Notes: generated by a model not told the origin, from the sequence alone. A stretch of 64,000 nt of DNA from Hirundichthys speculiger (GCA_018398805.1 JAGFBZ010002129.1:310001-374000), one strand, 5' to 3'. Positions 1-12,622 are shown, counted from the stretch's first letter. Program-made: numbers and translations.

Positions 1-69
1 AAAGAGTCATGTGATTTGATTTGGTAAATGTAAAAGTGATGTGGATTAAAGTGGCCTCCAGGGGAGGAA

Positions 70-95
70 CCCCCCCCCCCAAAAAAAAAAAAAAC
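70..95. repeat. C-run followed by A-run
   Basis: A homopolymer block of C followed directly by A. It is simple sequence with no coding role visible. Confidence 0.8.
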
Positions 96-298
96 TGAAG
101 TGAAAATGCTGCGAATATAAGAAAATGAAAATATATGTGAAGTGACAAGTTACAAATTATATTATATTATTATAAAGTAATAAATTGCCAGCTGATTTGA
201 TGAACTTTAAAGAATACTGACATTTGAAACTGTGTTGCTTACCTCATCACCTCTCTTCCACAACATCCACCACTCATTTAATTCAACCAACACAAATA

Positions 299-1057
299 CC
301 GTATTTTCCGGACTATGAGCCGCTACTTTTGTCCCACACTTTAAACCATGAGGCTTATACAGAGATGTTTTTTTTTTTCAGCCCTCAGGGGGCGCTCTAG
401 CAGGAAGTGCAAAAAACAAAAACAAACCAAGTAGTTAAAGGCTATTCTGTTTTTGTTCAGTAGCCTATGTTGGCTATGCTACTCTACATTCATTTTGTGA
501 GCATCGAATACCTATTATTATTGGACAAACTGATTAATAGATTTGTCCAGTCAGTTTGTTGGTTCCCCAGCGGATTTCCAGGCTCTGAGCGGACCCGCCG
601 TGGAGGTAAGGTTTTAATCGCAGATGCAGACCGGACGCAGTGTGGAGCCAGCAGGTCCGCGATCCGGCTCCAAGTGCAAGTGGACCCCGATATGGGTCCA
701 TTTCGCGGGTCCTGTTTTGGATGTCTTTGCTGTGTGGGGTGGTTTCAGTACACAGGAGGAGGAAAAATAAAACAACTTGGTTTTAGTGTGCAGGAGGAAA
801 ATAGAACCATGAAATGATCATCAATGACTTTTCTGTTTTGTTTGATCAGCACTTTTACTGCCGTGTTACAGTTATCATTTCAGGTATATGAATAAACACT
901 TACGGTAATATCTTTCGATGTAAATATCTAATTTCTCAGCCTGGATACTGGCGGCTTATAGTCCGGTGCGACGTATATGTGACAAAATATATATTTCATT
1001 TAAATTTTAGTGGGTGTGACTTATATTTAGGTGCGCTTTATAGTCCAGAAAATACGG
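299..1057. mobile_element. TA-flanked inverted-repeat DNA transposon, non-autonomous (759 bp)
   Basis: The left end starts CCGTATTTTCCGGACTATG and the right end is its inverted copy (ends ...GAAAATACGG); 21 of the outer 25 bases match. Both ends sit directly beside TA (297-298 and 1058-1059), as expected for Tc1/mariner-type TA targeting. The core (about 560-740) is GC- and CpG-rich, unlike the AT-rich flanks, and no transposase frame is visible. A 116-codon ORF (467-817, plus) runs through it but resembles no protein I know. The end sequence is common in fish genomes. Its superfamily is inferred only from the TA flank. Confidence 0.8.
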
Positions 1058-1059
1058 TA

Positions 1060-2899
1060 ATTTTGTTACATCTAGTGTGACCAATGGCTCATTTTAGACA
1101 TAAAATGAACGGTCCAGTCATTTTCTCTGCCTGTTACGCCCCTTCTGCATCTTCACTGACTTTATTTTTTGGACTTTTGATTTTAGATAAGCGGGTAATT
1201 AAAAGCCTAAAAAACTAAAAGCAGCAACAACCGAGTAGCAGCAGGTACAGCAACCCCCTCTGAAATAGATGGGTTCATTAGAACAAATACTGTTGCTCTG
1301 GATGATGATGAAGATGATTTAGATAAAGCTTGAAACACGACCAGTTTCCATCAAGTGAATTATCCATGGTGGTTTGGGGGTGTGCTTTTGAAAAAACTAC
1401 AGGAAGCACGACTAAGCTGGAGCTACATAATTGGGTCAGGACCTGAGCCCTCCAGTGTTGTGAATGCCATTGCTTTCAGCTTTTGTCTTAGCAAACAGGA
1501 CAATGGATTATAAAACTGTGACAATACGAGAAGAAGTGATCAAGAAATAAATAAACTTCTGTCTTTTTTTTCCCCCTTAGTATATAAGTGGCCAAAACAT
1601 TAGAAAACATAACTTGTAATGTAAATGGCACTCCTCTTGAGGTTTTTTTCTCAATCAAAGTAGCAGGTAGATTGATGCATGGAAACAGCCCTCCTCTATC
1701 AGTCCTGACTTGCTTAAGATACAGCTCTGAATATTTCATGGGGCCTCTTTTGAACGCCTATTTTTATCAGCTTGGCTGAATAATTCAAAGCACACTTACT
1801 TCTCCTGTTCTCAGGCGCAGCACTGTGTGCCGCTGGTCCGGGCGTATCACTTTACTCTGCATTTATATTTGTCTTGATGCGTGCATTTGAATCCATAAAT
1901 GTGACACTTTGTTTTCTGATCAGTTTGACGGAGAGGGAGTGAGGGAAAAGGAGAGGTAGCAGCTGAAAGAAAACACCTTTTTTTTTTGTTTTTTGGATCG
2001 GTTTTTGTATGCGGCAGTCACTGGTGCCCCCGCACTGGGCTATCAGAGCCGCACGGCTGAGGAACTAATCTAACAATTTGTGTGAATTTGATCGGCTTGT
2101 TATCCTATCAGAATTGTATGGGGAGAGAAATGCTTCTTTCTTGTCTGTAATCACCAGAATATTTCAACACAAGTGAGAGCGAAACATAATGGAAGAGTGA
2201 AAATGTCACCACTGCTCAGGAGACCAATTACAGGTAATCTCAGTTTCCGCTTGACTACAACATCTTTTGATAATAAAGGTCTGTTTTTGAATATTAAAAC
2301 CTCAATCAAACTCAGATGCAGCTACAAGTGTGGCATGATACCCAGCCAAGAGAGGAATCAGGAGAGCTGCTACTTTTTCTTTTATCTCCATCCTTTAGAA
2401 CTAGAAACAAACTTTTGAATTCATGCCATCAGCATGTTAGATCCTGTCTGAGGTACTCGTGAGTCTTTTACTCTTAATTAATTCCTCCATTTTGGATTTA
2501 ACAAACATGTCTGTATGAAGTAGCGATGTAAGTTGTGTGGTAGAGACATATTGTTGATAAACCTACATTCAGTTTCCTTTTTATTTCTAAAATCCCTAAT
2601 TTATATTTTATTAGAGCCGCAGTGTCATGAACAAGCTCCAACATATGATCATTGCTTTTCCTCAAAAAGGACTTGAATGCGAACTATGAAGGAAGCCACC
2701 ATCACAACATATGAACTTTCCCTGTGGAGTTTTTGGAGGAGGAAGTGGGGAAGGTTTGGAATATTGGGATGCCAATATTTGAGTCATCTATATGTCAGTC
2801 AGATGCTGCTGTTGTTAGTTGGAAATTGTTTGAAAAGTTTCAGTCAGGATGTTAGAGGTATCACAGCACAACCACAAGGTGCCAACGATCCTCACTGCT
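1060..2899. other. No gene recognised (1.8 kb)
   Basis: AT-rich single-copy-looking sequence. Short ORFs such as 2173-2418 and 2677-2907 have no recognisable domain or codon pattern. Confidence 0.5.
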
Positions 2900-3425
2900 A
2901 CAGATGATGACCTCATCGCTATACTCGTCCCTCAGTGCTTTATTTTAGACTTCAAAATTTTATTTTAAAGGAAGGAGCCAGTACCACTAACCTGGTTTAA
3001 GTTCCTATCTGTATGATAGGTTACAATTTATTCACGTAGTCTGTAAAGGTTTACCTTACACTACGAACTAATCAAGGAGTTCCCCAGGGTTCTGTACTTG
3101 GATCAATACTTTTCGTTGTTTTGCAGGGTAAGATGGGCAATATTATTGGGCAGCACTGCATTTATTCCAGCTGTTATCTATCCATGAAGCCAGATGACAC
3201 AATTAACTAAACCAGTTAATTAAATGATGAGGATGCCCAACTAAAAAACATGCTTCAATGACCTCTAATTTTCTGTTTCCAAACTCAAACAAACATCTTA
3301 CCATGTAGTTACTCTGGGCATCATTGCTCTGGCTTCCAGTGGTACTGTTTGGAGCTGCTTTTACTTTTTTTTTTGTCTCATCCAGAACCCTCATTAATGA
3401 CAGCGGCGCTGCTTTCTTATGTTTG
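2900..3425 (+). pseudogene. L2/CR1-type LINE reverse-transcriptase fragment, decayed
   Basis: Translated in pieces, this matches the palm region of fish L2/CR1-clade non-LTR retrotransposons. A tract corresponding to the WFKSYLS segment (near 2993) is followed by GVPQGSVLGSILF at 3076-3114, a conserved RT motif. Further on comes SMKPDDT (about 3180-3200), which normally lies just after the catalytic YADD box. Here the reading runs SCYLSMKPDD, so the YADD residues and a few neighbours are deleted and the copy cannot encode an active enzyme. Stops and frameshifts follow. Past 3300, nucleotide similarity to the next part of the LINE continues to about 3425. Both ends are truncated, the usual state of old LINE copies. 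The clade call rests on recalled motif order. Confidence 0.7.
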
Positions 3426-6112
3426 GGTCTTATCTGTGTACATGCAGCTGACTTATTAAATCAGCATGCCACCTGATCCTGCTGCACAAAGCTTGAAAGA
3501 TCCAGCCTCGGGCTGTATTTCATTTGCATTTTGTTCACTAAATCTTCAGCATTGTTAGCAAAGATGCCACAGACTTGCCTCACAGACCGACAGTCACCTG
3601 TGTGTATGGAGGAAGGAGAGGGCCAAGGGAGATGGGGCTGCATCAGAAGGGCAAACCATGCTGTTTGTTCTTGTGTAGACGGGCAAAATGCTCATTTGTA
3701 ATGAGCCCAAATAAAAAGCTTCACTTACGCAACAAGCCCAGAGTCACTTATAATAAGCAAAGCTGGCATCACTGCCTTCAGCTATCAGGCGTCTCTCCTG
3801 TGAAACCAGTTCAAAGATTTGCCTCGGGAGGCAATAGCCCTTTGAAATTTAGAGATATGGGTTTGAATTATCCCCATGTTTATGCCAGTAATGCCTGACA
3901 CTGGCACCGACTCACGGAGGGGCAGTTTTGGCGTCTTCCTCTGTCTGCAGCTGTTTCCTCACACTCACCAATGAGCTCAGTTAAGTGAGAAAACCAGGTT
4001 AATTTCAAATATATTTATTTTCTCGTTCACTCATGTAAAGGCAGAGTGCTGCAGAATATTGATCCTCCGTCTGATGTGTTTACATTGCTGTCTTTTTGGC
4101 TGTTGATTGAACTATGCGCTCGTTTCTGTGGGCTGGTTAGTTCATCTGCTATAGCAGATTAATTCCAGCTACATGTTACTGTTCCATCTCCCAGAAATGG
4201 TTTTGATCCTTGCGTCTCTGTGGATGTACATCTGCATAATTTGTAATTGCCCACATTGTAGAATCATATGTGCAGTAATATGCTTTGTGCGTGAATTTGC
4301 ATATATATGAACTTCTGTAATTGCATTAAGATAGAATAAAAAAGTGAATCAGTCAGTAAACAGACGTAATGGAGACAGATGGTCCAGGTTCCCTCCACGC
4401 CCTTGTTTGAGCGCTCCTCCTGCTGGCATATTGCGTCGCTCGCTGCGTGTGTGTTCTGTTATGAGTGTGTTCTTCTCTGCGTGTGTGTGCCGTGGCGGTG
4501 TGTTACTCTCCGCAGTGACCGGGGTTGGTGCTGCGGCCCCTGATGGTATCAGAGAGAGGAGAGCCAGCCTGGACTCGCATGGGAACACCCTCTGCAACGC
4601 ACTTTTGTAGTTTTCAAATGGAAATATTTCATGCAAAGCTGCAAGTGAAGTGAAGTGATTCACCATCCGAATCGCTGCTCGTAATCAATTATTCCAATTC
4701 CAGTTATTGTGTAATAGTCCTCTTACTGTTACATAATGTTCGCTGCCTTTAGCTTTCATTACTGCACCCGTTCATCACGGCACAGTTTCCGAACGCTTAT
4801 GCGTGTTGCAACATTTATTTCCATCTAGATTCATTTCTCAGCATCTCGTATTGACGATGGAAGACATACGTTTTAAAAAAAAGCTGACGCATCCCAAAAA
4901 CTCCCAGTGGGTTTAAAGTCCGGGTTCTGCGGAGGCGATGCCACTGTCATCATGGAATATGCCCATGTCATCAGGGAAGAAAATAAAATCTATAGATGGA
5001 AAAACCTGCTATTTATATTCGGGTCGTCATCAGCTGACATCAGTCTTGGGGAACATAATGTAGCTGAACCTTGACCTGAACAACTGAAGCGACCCCAGAT
5101 CACTGCGCTGCCCCTGCAGGCCTGCAGAGCACATTATCGGCCTGATGCACGCATGACTTCAACCCCGGCTCTTCTAACTCTGATTCGCCCATCACTCTGG
5201 AAACAGGTTCTGACTCGTCAGACTACACGATCTTCTTCTGTCGTTCCAGTGCTGAATCTTTATGCTTCTATGTAAAGTGAAATTTGTTTATCAATTAAAC
5301 TCAATTTGAGGCTGCAGAGGTGTTTTATTTGCATCATTCATGTGGAAATGCTCTTTTTAGTTTCAATCTGAACCGACTGATTAGTATTTCATTTGGATTA
5401 CATGTAATAAGACAAGAAAACAAGTTTCTTGTATCTATGACAAGTTGCGCAGAGTTAAACTTTTATCTTTGTAAGAAAATGCCCAGATACTGGACACCAT
5501 GGGCTGGTGTTTGTAACACGCCAACATCAACACTGCTAATGTTAAATGAACTTGTGACTTATCTAAACCAGCTCATCAGCATTTTGGGAAATTAACTTCC
5601 TTATGAGATAGCTCCCACTCTCATCCGTCCCCTAAATGATATAACAAAACAAACATACGACATTAATGACTAAAGATCTGCAAATAAAATCTGACTTGTA
5701 TATCTGTACAAAAACACTTAAGATCCTAATTTTAAAAAAAGAAGAAAACAAGATGAATGCCACCTACTGGTTTGAAGAATTTGTGACACTTCACTAAAAT
5801 ACAGGTTTTTTTTTTCTTTACTCATTTGAAAGGCATTTTAAGATAATTCTCTGCAACTGATGAATATTGTAATCCTGGTAAAGGAGGCTCGGCTGTCTGA
5901 AGGAAACGGCACAGAGACTGCGATTTAACGACAGGGTATTCATGTAACAGTCTTAAACTGTTATCCGGGCTCCATCATTTATAACAAAGCGATTAAGGGC
6001 ACGATTTCTTGAAAGGGACACAGATGTTTGGTGTCAGCGACAACCTTCTGTTTGCATCCCTGCTTAAATAATAATTGGCTCCATTTCCAGTGGAAGCTTC
6101 TGTTGCAGCCTG
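3426..6112. other. No gene recognised (2.7 kb)
   Basis: No repeat or exon recognised. The part near 4225-4340 is AT-rich and has an octamer-like ATTTGCAT (4295-4302). The ORFs at 4344-4666 on both strands overlap each other and look like chance. Confidence 0.5.
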
Positions 6113-6470
6113 TGTACATCCATCCATCCATCCATCCATCCATCATCTATGCCCACGTAACCCAATGCAGGGTCATGGGATCTGCTGGAGGTCCATCCCA
6201 GCTCTCTTCAGGTGTAAGGCAGGGGTCCACCCTGGACAGGTCACCAGTCCATCACAGGGCCACATGTAGATGAACAACCACACACTCACAATCACTTTAG
6301 AACCACCAGTTAACCTGACATGCATGTCTTTGGACTGTGGGAGGAAGCTGGAGTACCTGGAGGAGAACATGCAAACTTCACACAGAAAAGCCCCTGCTAA
6401 GATTTGAACCAGGAACCTTCTTGCTGTGAGGCAATAGTGCTGACCACTAAGCTACCGTGGTACCCGCCTG
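6113..6470 (-). mobile_element. tRNA-headed SINE with L2-type tail and (ATGG)n end
   Basis: Read on the minus strand, it starts near 6470 with a tRNA-like head (a box A-like GTGGTCAGCAC and a box B-like GGTTCAAATC). It continues through the body common to fish SINE/L2 repeats (the tract with GGAGGAAGC on the plus strand, the ACCTGTCCAGG tract, the GTGGGCATAGATG tract) and ends in a (GATG)n array at 6119-6143. Transcription would be by RNA polymerase III and mobilisation would need a partner LINE. This is the best-preserved of about eight related copies in the window; others are near 11472, 19721, 25903, 26814, 38640, 52695 and 54873. Several short ORFs across it are artefacts. Confidence 0.85.
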
Positions 6471-8291
6471 CGTACATGCACATGAAAATTGCCTCACATA
6501 CAAAGGAGCTGGTTACATAACAACAGACAGGAGGGGGGTGGGGTCCAGCAGTCAGAGCTCCATATCAAAGCTGGGTGTCAGTTAAGTTTTCATGTTGCCA
6601 GACAGCGTATGGCTCATTAAAAAGAAATGTGCCTCATGCACGTTACTTATGCTCAACAGCTTCACCTGTTGGTCAGGAACAGAGAAAATATACCGACCGA
6701 CCATGATGGAGCCTCTTTTGTGCTACTGCTGATCTATGTTCTACTGTTCTATAGAGATAAGGATAACAACGTATAAATGTTATCAAGGTAATGAGACACA
6801 AACAACCTCATAGTGGTTCTTAACTGGAAAATATTGGGCAATGTCTCCACTCTGTTTTTACTTCAGCTATCAAACTTTCAGGTGGTAGTTACACCGCAGC
6901 TGCCAGTCTTGGTTTTTAGATATTAAAGTCAGGATTGTTTTTTTTGTCCTGTCGCTAGCAGCAGCATTCAGTGGTGTAGGCACATGCTACTGTACAGTAC
7001 GCCAACAGCCACCACTCCACTAGATGACTATCAAAATCATTTCACTGCAATTTTTAATTTATATTGCACCCCAGCTTTGTTCAGAGACTCCCGTTAGCTG
7101 AAGCAGAACATCACCCCACCAATGTGAAATTCATCAATTTTTTTTGGCGTTTTGCTTCACCGTCACTGTTTCGTCATTCATTGTCTGATCGATTCTGTTT
7201 TCTCTTGCTGCGTATTTTGGCTGTATTTTGTCCAGGTTTCAGGTGGCTTGGAGGAACACATTATTTGTAGAGAAAATATACTATATTTACAGAGTTAACA
7301 CATGTTCAGGATCTGAGGTTGAGCGCGGTAAGCAACCCGGCTCTGACTGGGACACAACATCTGGCAGGTTGGCACAATCCAAAGTATCAAGGGAGGCCGA
7401 TGGTTTGGTTGTCTGTTTATTTTTATTTAACAGGGCACATGCATCAGTCGTTTCTGACCCGGGAAAGAGGGAAAACGTTAAGACCGTTAACTCTGTTTTG
7501 CTATTTCTTTTGAAATTTCAGACTCCTTAACTCCAAGTTCAAAGACTTGTTCAGCCTCACTGGGTCAATTTAATGCGAGGATAATCATTAATGATAGTTG
7601 ATGGTTGCTTGATTGCATCATTGCAGCTTGTACATACGCCATCATGCTGTTCGATTTATTTAGCAGCTGTTTGTCTGAGATGACCAGCATAATGGAGAAC
7701 GGCACAGGAAATCTGATGGGGGCATTATTGACTTGGTTGGGTTTAAAAAAAAAAATTTTTTTTTTGTTGTATTATTGTTCTGGTCAGATATGTTCCCTTC
7801 AAATCCTTCAGGTTCTGGATTACGTTGCTATGCTGTTGAAAAACAGTTGGCACAGGGAACTGCTTGCATCTACGTGTGGTGCATATGTTGCAACAGGCCC
7901 GCCTCCACATACATGTGCAACCCCACCAAGCACAGCACACCTCTGCCAATCCATGCCAGAGACCAGAATTCATGCCAACTTGAACGCTGAATGGAGCATT
8001 CACACCAGTCAAATGGGGTTAATTGTGCAGGAGCATGATACAGGTTGCCTAGTGTGGGAGCACTCTTAGTGCCAGTGGTCCTCCTTTTTTTTTTTGTGCA
8101 CTTTGCATAACTAGGCTGGTCTGACATCCTAAAGATAATAATTTATTTACAAAACATAATATTCTGATATTTAAAAGGCTCAAAAGTATTTTATTTGCTT
8201 GCATCCCATTTAAGAGCAGGCGCACAGGTGCTGAAAAACACATTGTAGCTGTACATTACACTAATTAAACACTGTTATGTTTTTTGTGTTA
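6471..8291. other. No gene recognised (1.8 kb)
   Basis: No recognisable repeat or exon. The ORFs between 7228 and 8069 overlap in several frames on both strands and carry A/T homopolymers, which argues against coding. Confidence 0.5.
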
Positions 8292-8468
8292 ATTTTGTGG
8301 CCTTTATTCATAGTGAGAGAGAAACAGGAAATCAGAGCAGAGAGAGAACAGGGAACACATGCAGAAAAGGGTCACAGGCCATGAATCAAACCTGCAACCG
8401 CTGCAGGAGGACTGTAGCTTCTGTACATGCGACCGCCAGCCCTGACCGCTGCACTACAGGGGCTGCGT
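8292..8468 (-). mobile_element. tRNA-derived SINE, second family
   Basis: On the minus strand a tRNA-like head lies at about 8468-8380 (GTGCAGCGGTCAGGGCTGG, then box B-like GCAGGTTTGATTC). It is followed by a body rich in CTCTCTCTGCTCTG and ends at an AATAAAGGCC-type tail near 8300. It belongs to a different SINE family from the one at 6113. The boundaries are approximate. Confidence 0.65.
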
Positions 8469-10617
8469 TTAATTACTGTTTGAAAAAAATGTTTTACAGC
8501 CAGAGGAAAAAAAAATCTCTGGCTTGACAATGTATTTCTGTATTTATGGGACGACTGAGCTGCAGTTGGGAATACAGAGGTGTTCCCAAGCAGCCAAAAC
8601 ATGTGATCCCTAAAACATGTCTGCCTCCACTCGGCTGCCATGACCAAAACACCTCCCTAGGAAGTCGTTCAGAAGTTGCCTGGCCACCTCAATTGGACCA
8701 GTGACTCTACTTCTAGTCCATCCCATTGCATTTACACTTACTATTTTGAGGGCGCAAGTTCTTTCATACTGATAACTCTGTGGTTGCACAGTACAGCTTA
8801 CTGCTGATATCTACATGGTTCACTCGTTACAATAAGACCGTAGACGCTGGGATGCTGAGAACTACACGTTCTCAGCGGTTGCCATGTTGGTGATGTGGTC
8901 GGAGCCACTTGTTTCTCATGCTTTTGGTCGACAAGAGGACGATGGTCTGTCTTTGGCACCAACAACTGGGCAACTTCTCAAAAAAAGGGGAGAGGATTAA
9001 AAACATGCCAAAGAAAATAGGGCTGATTTTGTTTGGAATTTATAATCAATGAAATGTCAAGTCTTGGTGGCCATGTGGCGGTAACGCAAATATAGAGACT
9101 GAAGAAGAACGTTAGCTATCATTATTTCTGGTGAGAGCACATCAACAGTTTTCATCTGGGACAGCTCTCATTGTGTGAGACAGTCAGTATCTCCAACAGT
9201 TAAACTCATCTTTGAGTCCTTCATCTCTATATCAGTCCCAGTTGATGGAGCTGTATGAAAATGATAAAGTGTTGCTTTGAATGTTGTTTTTAACTCTGTG
9301 TTGTGAGTATCTCCTCTCCTTTCATAATGGAAGTAATAGAGGAAGCACATTTATTTGCATTTAGAAAATTTGACAAGCTTCCAACATGGTTTCCACTTAA
9401 ATACTTGTGGGCCAGTTTGCTTCAATAAAAACCTCCCTGAGCAATAAAGACTTTTTCGACTGGACCCACTGTGTGATGGGCTCTTAAGTGCTTCCAAATC
9501 ACTGATGACTTTCAGCTCAGCACTGCTTCTGAATGCATCCTTGGAACACGCAAGGAACATTAAAGCCGTTGCTTGAACGAGCTGAGCACGACTTCCATGT
9601 CGACAGAGTTTTAACGAGCCGGGAACAAACTGTCCCTCGAGCCATGAAACCTCTGGGTAGAGCCCAACAAAGTCAATATTTAAATGGAAATGAATACATA
9701 TAGAGAGGAATGTGCAGGAATAACCAGAAATATCAATATGCTATTGGTAAGGTGAACAAAGTTGAATAAAAATGGACTGCATGTGAAATGGATTCTGCTT
9801 CAACGACCTTGTAGTCTTCCATGCACTCGAGCACATACACAAAATCCCACATTTTTTGTGTGTGTGTCTTTCATAATGAAACGCCAGCACAGATAGATGT
9901 TTGCTACTTTGTTAACATGTGTGGGCATTTCTATGAGCAACGGGCGTGCAAAAAGAGGAGCACATACATGCATTTCTGTTGCTGGTTAGGATGGATGAGG
10001 GTGTGATGGTTCACTCCACAATCCCTCCTCCATCTCCGTCCTCCCTCTTCTTCAAACTAATCCATTCATCATTCATCACTCCTTTCATGCCTCTCTGCAA
10101 AAGGGGCATTTATGTAAGAGTTACTGTACAGTCTAAACACTAAAAGCCAAATGGAGTGAAGTGGATCTGCGTTATGAGAGAACTTTAAATGGCAACACTG
10201 CTCGCTTCAGTGGAAAGACCACAGCTTGCTCTCAGCCTCTAATTATCATGTTCAGGCATCACACTACTGAGCTAAGCTTTTGCCTTTCTGCGATATTATC
10301 ACTGACTGAAAGTTAAAAACATTTGATTTGGCCATTATATCTTTAATTACCACCTTTTTAAATTTAAACCCAAGTGACTCAGTATTATATGTACATGAAG
10401 ATATGAAACGGAGGAAACAGATAACATGGAAGTGAAACTCACAACTGAACAGCCAACGGCGAGGTTCACACACAAACATTTTATAGATAAAAGGTTGTAA
10501 CTAAATTGGCAAAAACAGAAGATTCAACACACTAATATCCTCAGTTATTATTATGTTATTTGCATAGCAAATATATAAATCATCAATAAACGAATGACAC
10601 CCCAGAAGGGTTTAGAT
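8469..10617. other. No gene recognised (2.1 kb)
   Basis: Mixed AT-rich sequence without a recognised repeat. The ORFs near 9168-9560 (minus) are short and have no known domain. Confidence 0.5.
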
Positions 10618-10959
10618 CAGTGATTCCCAAAGTGTGGGCCGCGGCCCCCTGGTGGGCCGTCGTGGTACTGCAAGTGGGCCGTGACAGGTCATTAAAAATA
10701 AATAAATATATTTTAAAGCCTCGATTTAAAAAAAAAATGTTTTAAATTACTGTAAAAGTATTCAAAAAGTATATAGAAATAATAAAACAAACCAACTGAA
10801 AGTTATTCTACTGTCATCTGAACTTAACATGACAAGTGACAAGCGTCACCTTATTTGTTGACCCCTAACATTAATATTGGAATGTGGCTTTTAGACTTGT
10901 ACGTTGATTAAAGGTTTGCATGGCCCGCTGAGATTTTTCACATCTCAAATTGGGCCTTG
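10618..10959. mobile_element. hAT-like fragment with 8-bp direct flanks
   Basis: The left end CAGTGATTCCCAAAGTGTGG is a typical hAT terminus in fish, followed by a GGGCCGCGGCCCC block. The copy is flanked by GTTTAGAT on both sides (10610-10617 and 10960-10967), an 8-bp repeat that fits the hAT rule. The right end (...TTGGGCCTTG) does not mirror the left well, so the right terminus is probably diverged or truncated, and the flanking repeat could be partly chance. No transposase frame. Confidence 0.65.
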
Positions 10960-11471
10960 GTTTAGATCATTGAGGTGTGGTTTAACCTACGCCAGACTAT
11001 TTCCTTTGTTTTGGCACCATTTGCGGAGCTCTGAATACCACAAGGCTCACTGATTAATGGGAGGTGAGTGGTGAGGCTGCCATCTCATATCCTTTTTTAT
11101 TTAAAAAGAATATCTAAATCATCCCTGAGACGAAGTAGGCTTCATCATTTTACCACGGTTCAGGTTGCACAAGGATTACATCATGAGAAGGTTAAAGAGG
11201 GACAAAAGAAGTGCAGTTGGACGGCGCAATTACGCTCTTTCAGCCATGGGACACCGAGGCTGAAAGAGCCAAGACATGACGACCAAGATATGACAAATGT
11301 CTTTTCATTGTAAGGGTCATAAAAATATAATGGTAAGGGCTGGAGTATCGTCTTTCTTACATCTTCACTGTCATGTTAATGCACACCGTTGTGACACTTC
11401 AACAGGCAGTTGCTCTCACGACCTCAGGAGAGATGGAGGTTTCCTTCAAACACAGTTATAGGTTGCACTGT

Positions 11472-11592
11472 AACTGGTGACCTGTCCAGAGTGTAACTTT
11501 GACTTTCACCCGAAGACACCTGGGATTGGCTCCACCAGACCCCCATGATCCTGACTAGGAAGGAGCAGGTGTAGATTATGGGTGAATGGATA
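11472..11592 (+). mobile_element. SINE/L2 3' tail fragment
   Basis: Contains the ACTGGTGACCTGTCCAG tract, the CTGGGATTGGCTCCA tract and a GTAGATTATGGGTGAATGG end, in the order seen in the family tail. It is a 5'-truncated plus-strand copy. It undermines the long minus-strand ORF 11506-12021, which runs straight through it. Confidence 0.75.
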
Positions 11593-11734
11593 ATTACAAG
11601 TCATTCTGTCCAGCGTGAAGAAGAAACCCACAGGGTCATTTCTGGGAGGTGTACTGTCGCAGCAGACAGTAGACAGACAGAGACAGTTCACCAGTGTTAA
11701 TTTGGTAGCTGTATAATACATTTGACCCAACGCC

Positions 11735-12195
11735 ATGTGGTGAGGACCTGAATGCAGGAGATCCGGGAGGCAGGAGCTGCAAACAAGTCCTTTGTTTCCT
11801 AACAAAAGGCGCTGCACAGGCAGGTAATCCAGAGGGATGGACAAAACAAAGAGCTGGGAAAAAAAGATCTGAACGGCAGAGTACTGAAACAAAAAACCAA
11901 CAGGCGGGAAATTGATAGATATAATCCTGGATACGATGGAGGCGAAATAGACAAACTGGCAGGGAAAAGGGGAAAGACAATACAAATGTGACACAGCAGA
12001 GATGGGACCTAAGGAAGTCAAACTAGAACTTTATTTAGAAAGAAATAAACCTTCTGACTAAAAGAGGAAGAAAAGCAACCACGATGACAAGATAACAAGA
12101 CTAAAACAGGAGAACTTGGAACATAGAAACACAAAAGGGCCAAGGATAAAACCGAACTGAGGGAACAGTCTAAACAAGGGTAAAATAAGAACGAC
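11735..12195. repeat. Dispersed fish repeat, class uncertain
   Basis: The tract (GTGGTGAGGACCTGAATGC..., AGGCAGGTAATCCAGAG..., ACAAAGAGCTGGGAAA..., AAACAGGAGAACTTGG...) has the word order of a common teleost interspersed repeat that I recall, but I cannot name its family safely. It ends where the family A copy begins. The minus-strand ORF covering it is considered non-coding. Confidence 0.45.
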
Positions 12196-12622
12196 TAGAA
12201 AGCACTCTGAGAGCGCAGACCTCCGCCAAGCACAACAATTCCCCCATATAGTGATTTACGATTTGCGATAAAATCCGCCTTCTGGATCAGATCTGGATCA
12301 GCCTTTGAAATTTGATAGAGGTTCGATAGAGGTTGTCAATCCCTGAGTCAAATTTCATGAGTTTTGGGCAATAATTAATGGAGATAATGAGAAACAAAAT
12401 TTTCGGCCCCATTGACCGCAATGTTATTGAAAAAGTGAAAGTGATCCAGAATCTAGGATTTCTTCCGGATCACACCCAAAATGAAATAAGTTCTTCCTTT
12501 TCACATTTCCGACAACTCCTGAAAATTTCATCAAAATCCATCCATAACTTTTTGAGTTATCTTGAACACAGACAGACAGACAGATAAACGCTGGCCAAAA
12601 AATAACCTCCTCGGCGGAGGTA
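12196..12622 (+). repeat. Family A dispersed repeat, full-length copy
   Basis: It starts CTAGAAAGCACTCTGAGAGC and ends CTCGGCGGAGGTAAC. Near the left end is ACCTCCGCCAAG and near the right end is its near-inverted copy, so the unit has sub-terminal inverted repeats. Other copies lie at 28929-29067 (inverted, internally deleted), 31145-31540 and 56396-56803. A short (CAGA)n tract precedes the right end. It is either a MITE or the 3' part of a retroelement; I cannot decide which. Confidence 0.75.

Noticed and set aside
6119..6143. (CATC)n array as an independent microsatellite
   Set aside because: It is the ordinary tail of the minus-strand SINE/L2 copy.
7605..8069. A 154-codon plus-strand ORF
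   Set aside because: Both strands are open here in several frames and an A/T homopolymer is translated as Lys/Phe runs; chance ORF.
11506..12021. A 171-codon minus-strand ORF
   Set aside because: It runs through a SINE/L2 tail and another dispersed repeat, and no domain is recognisable.
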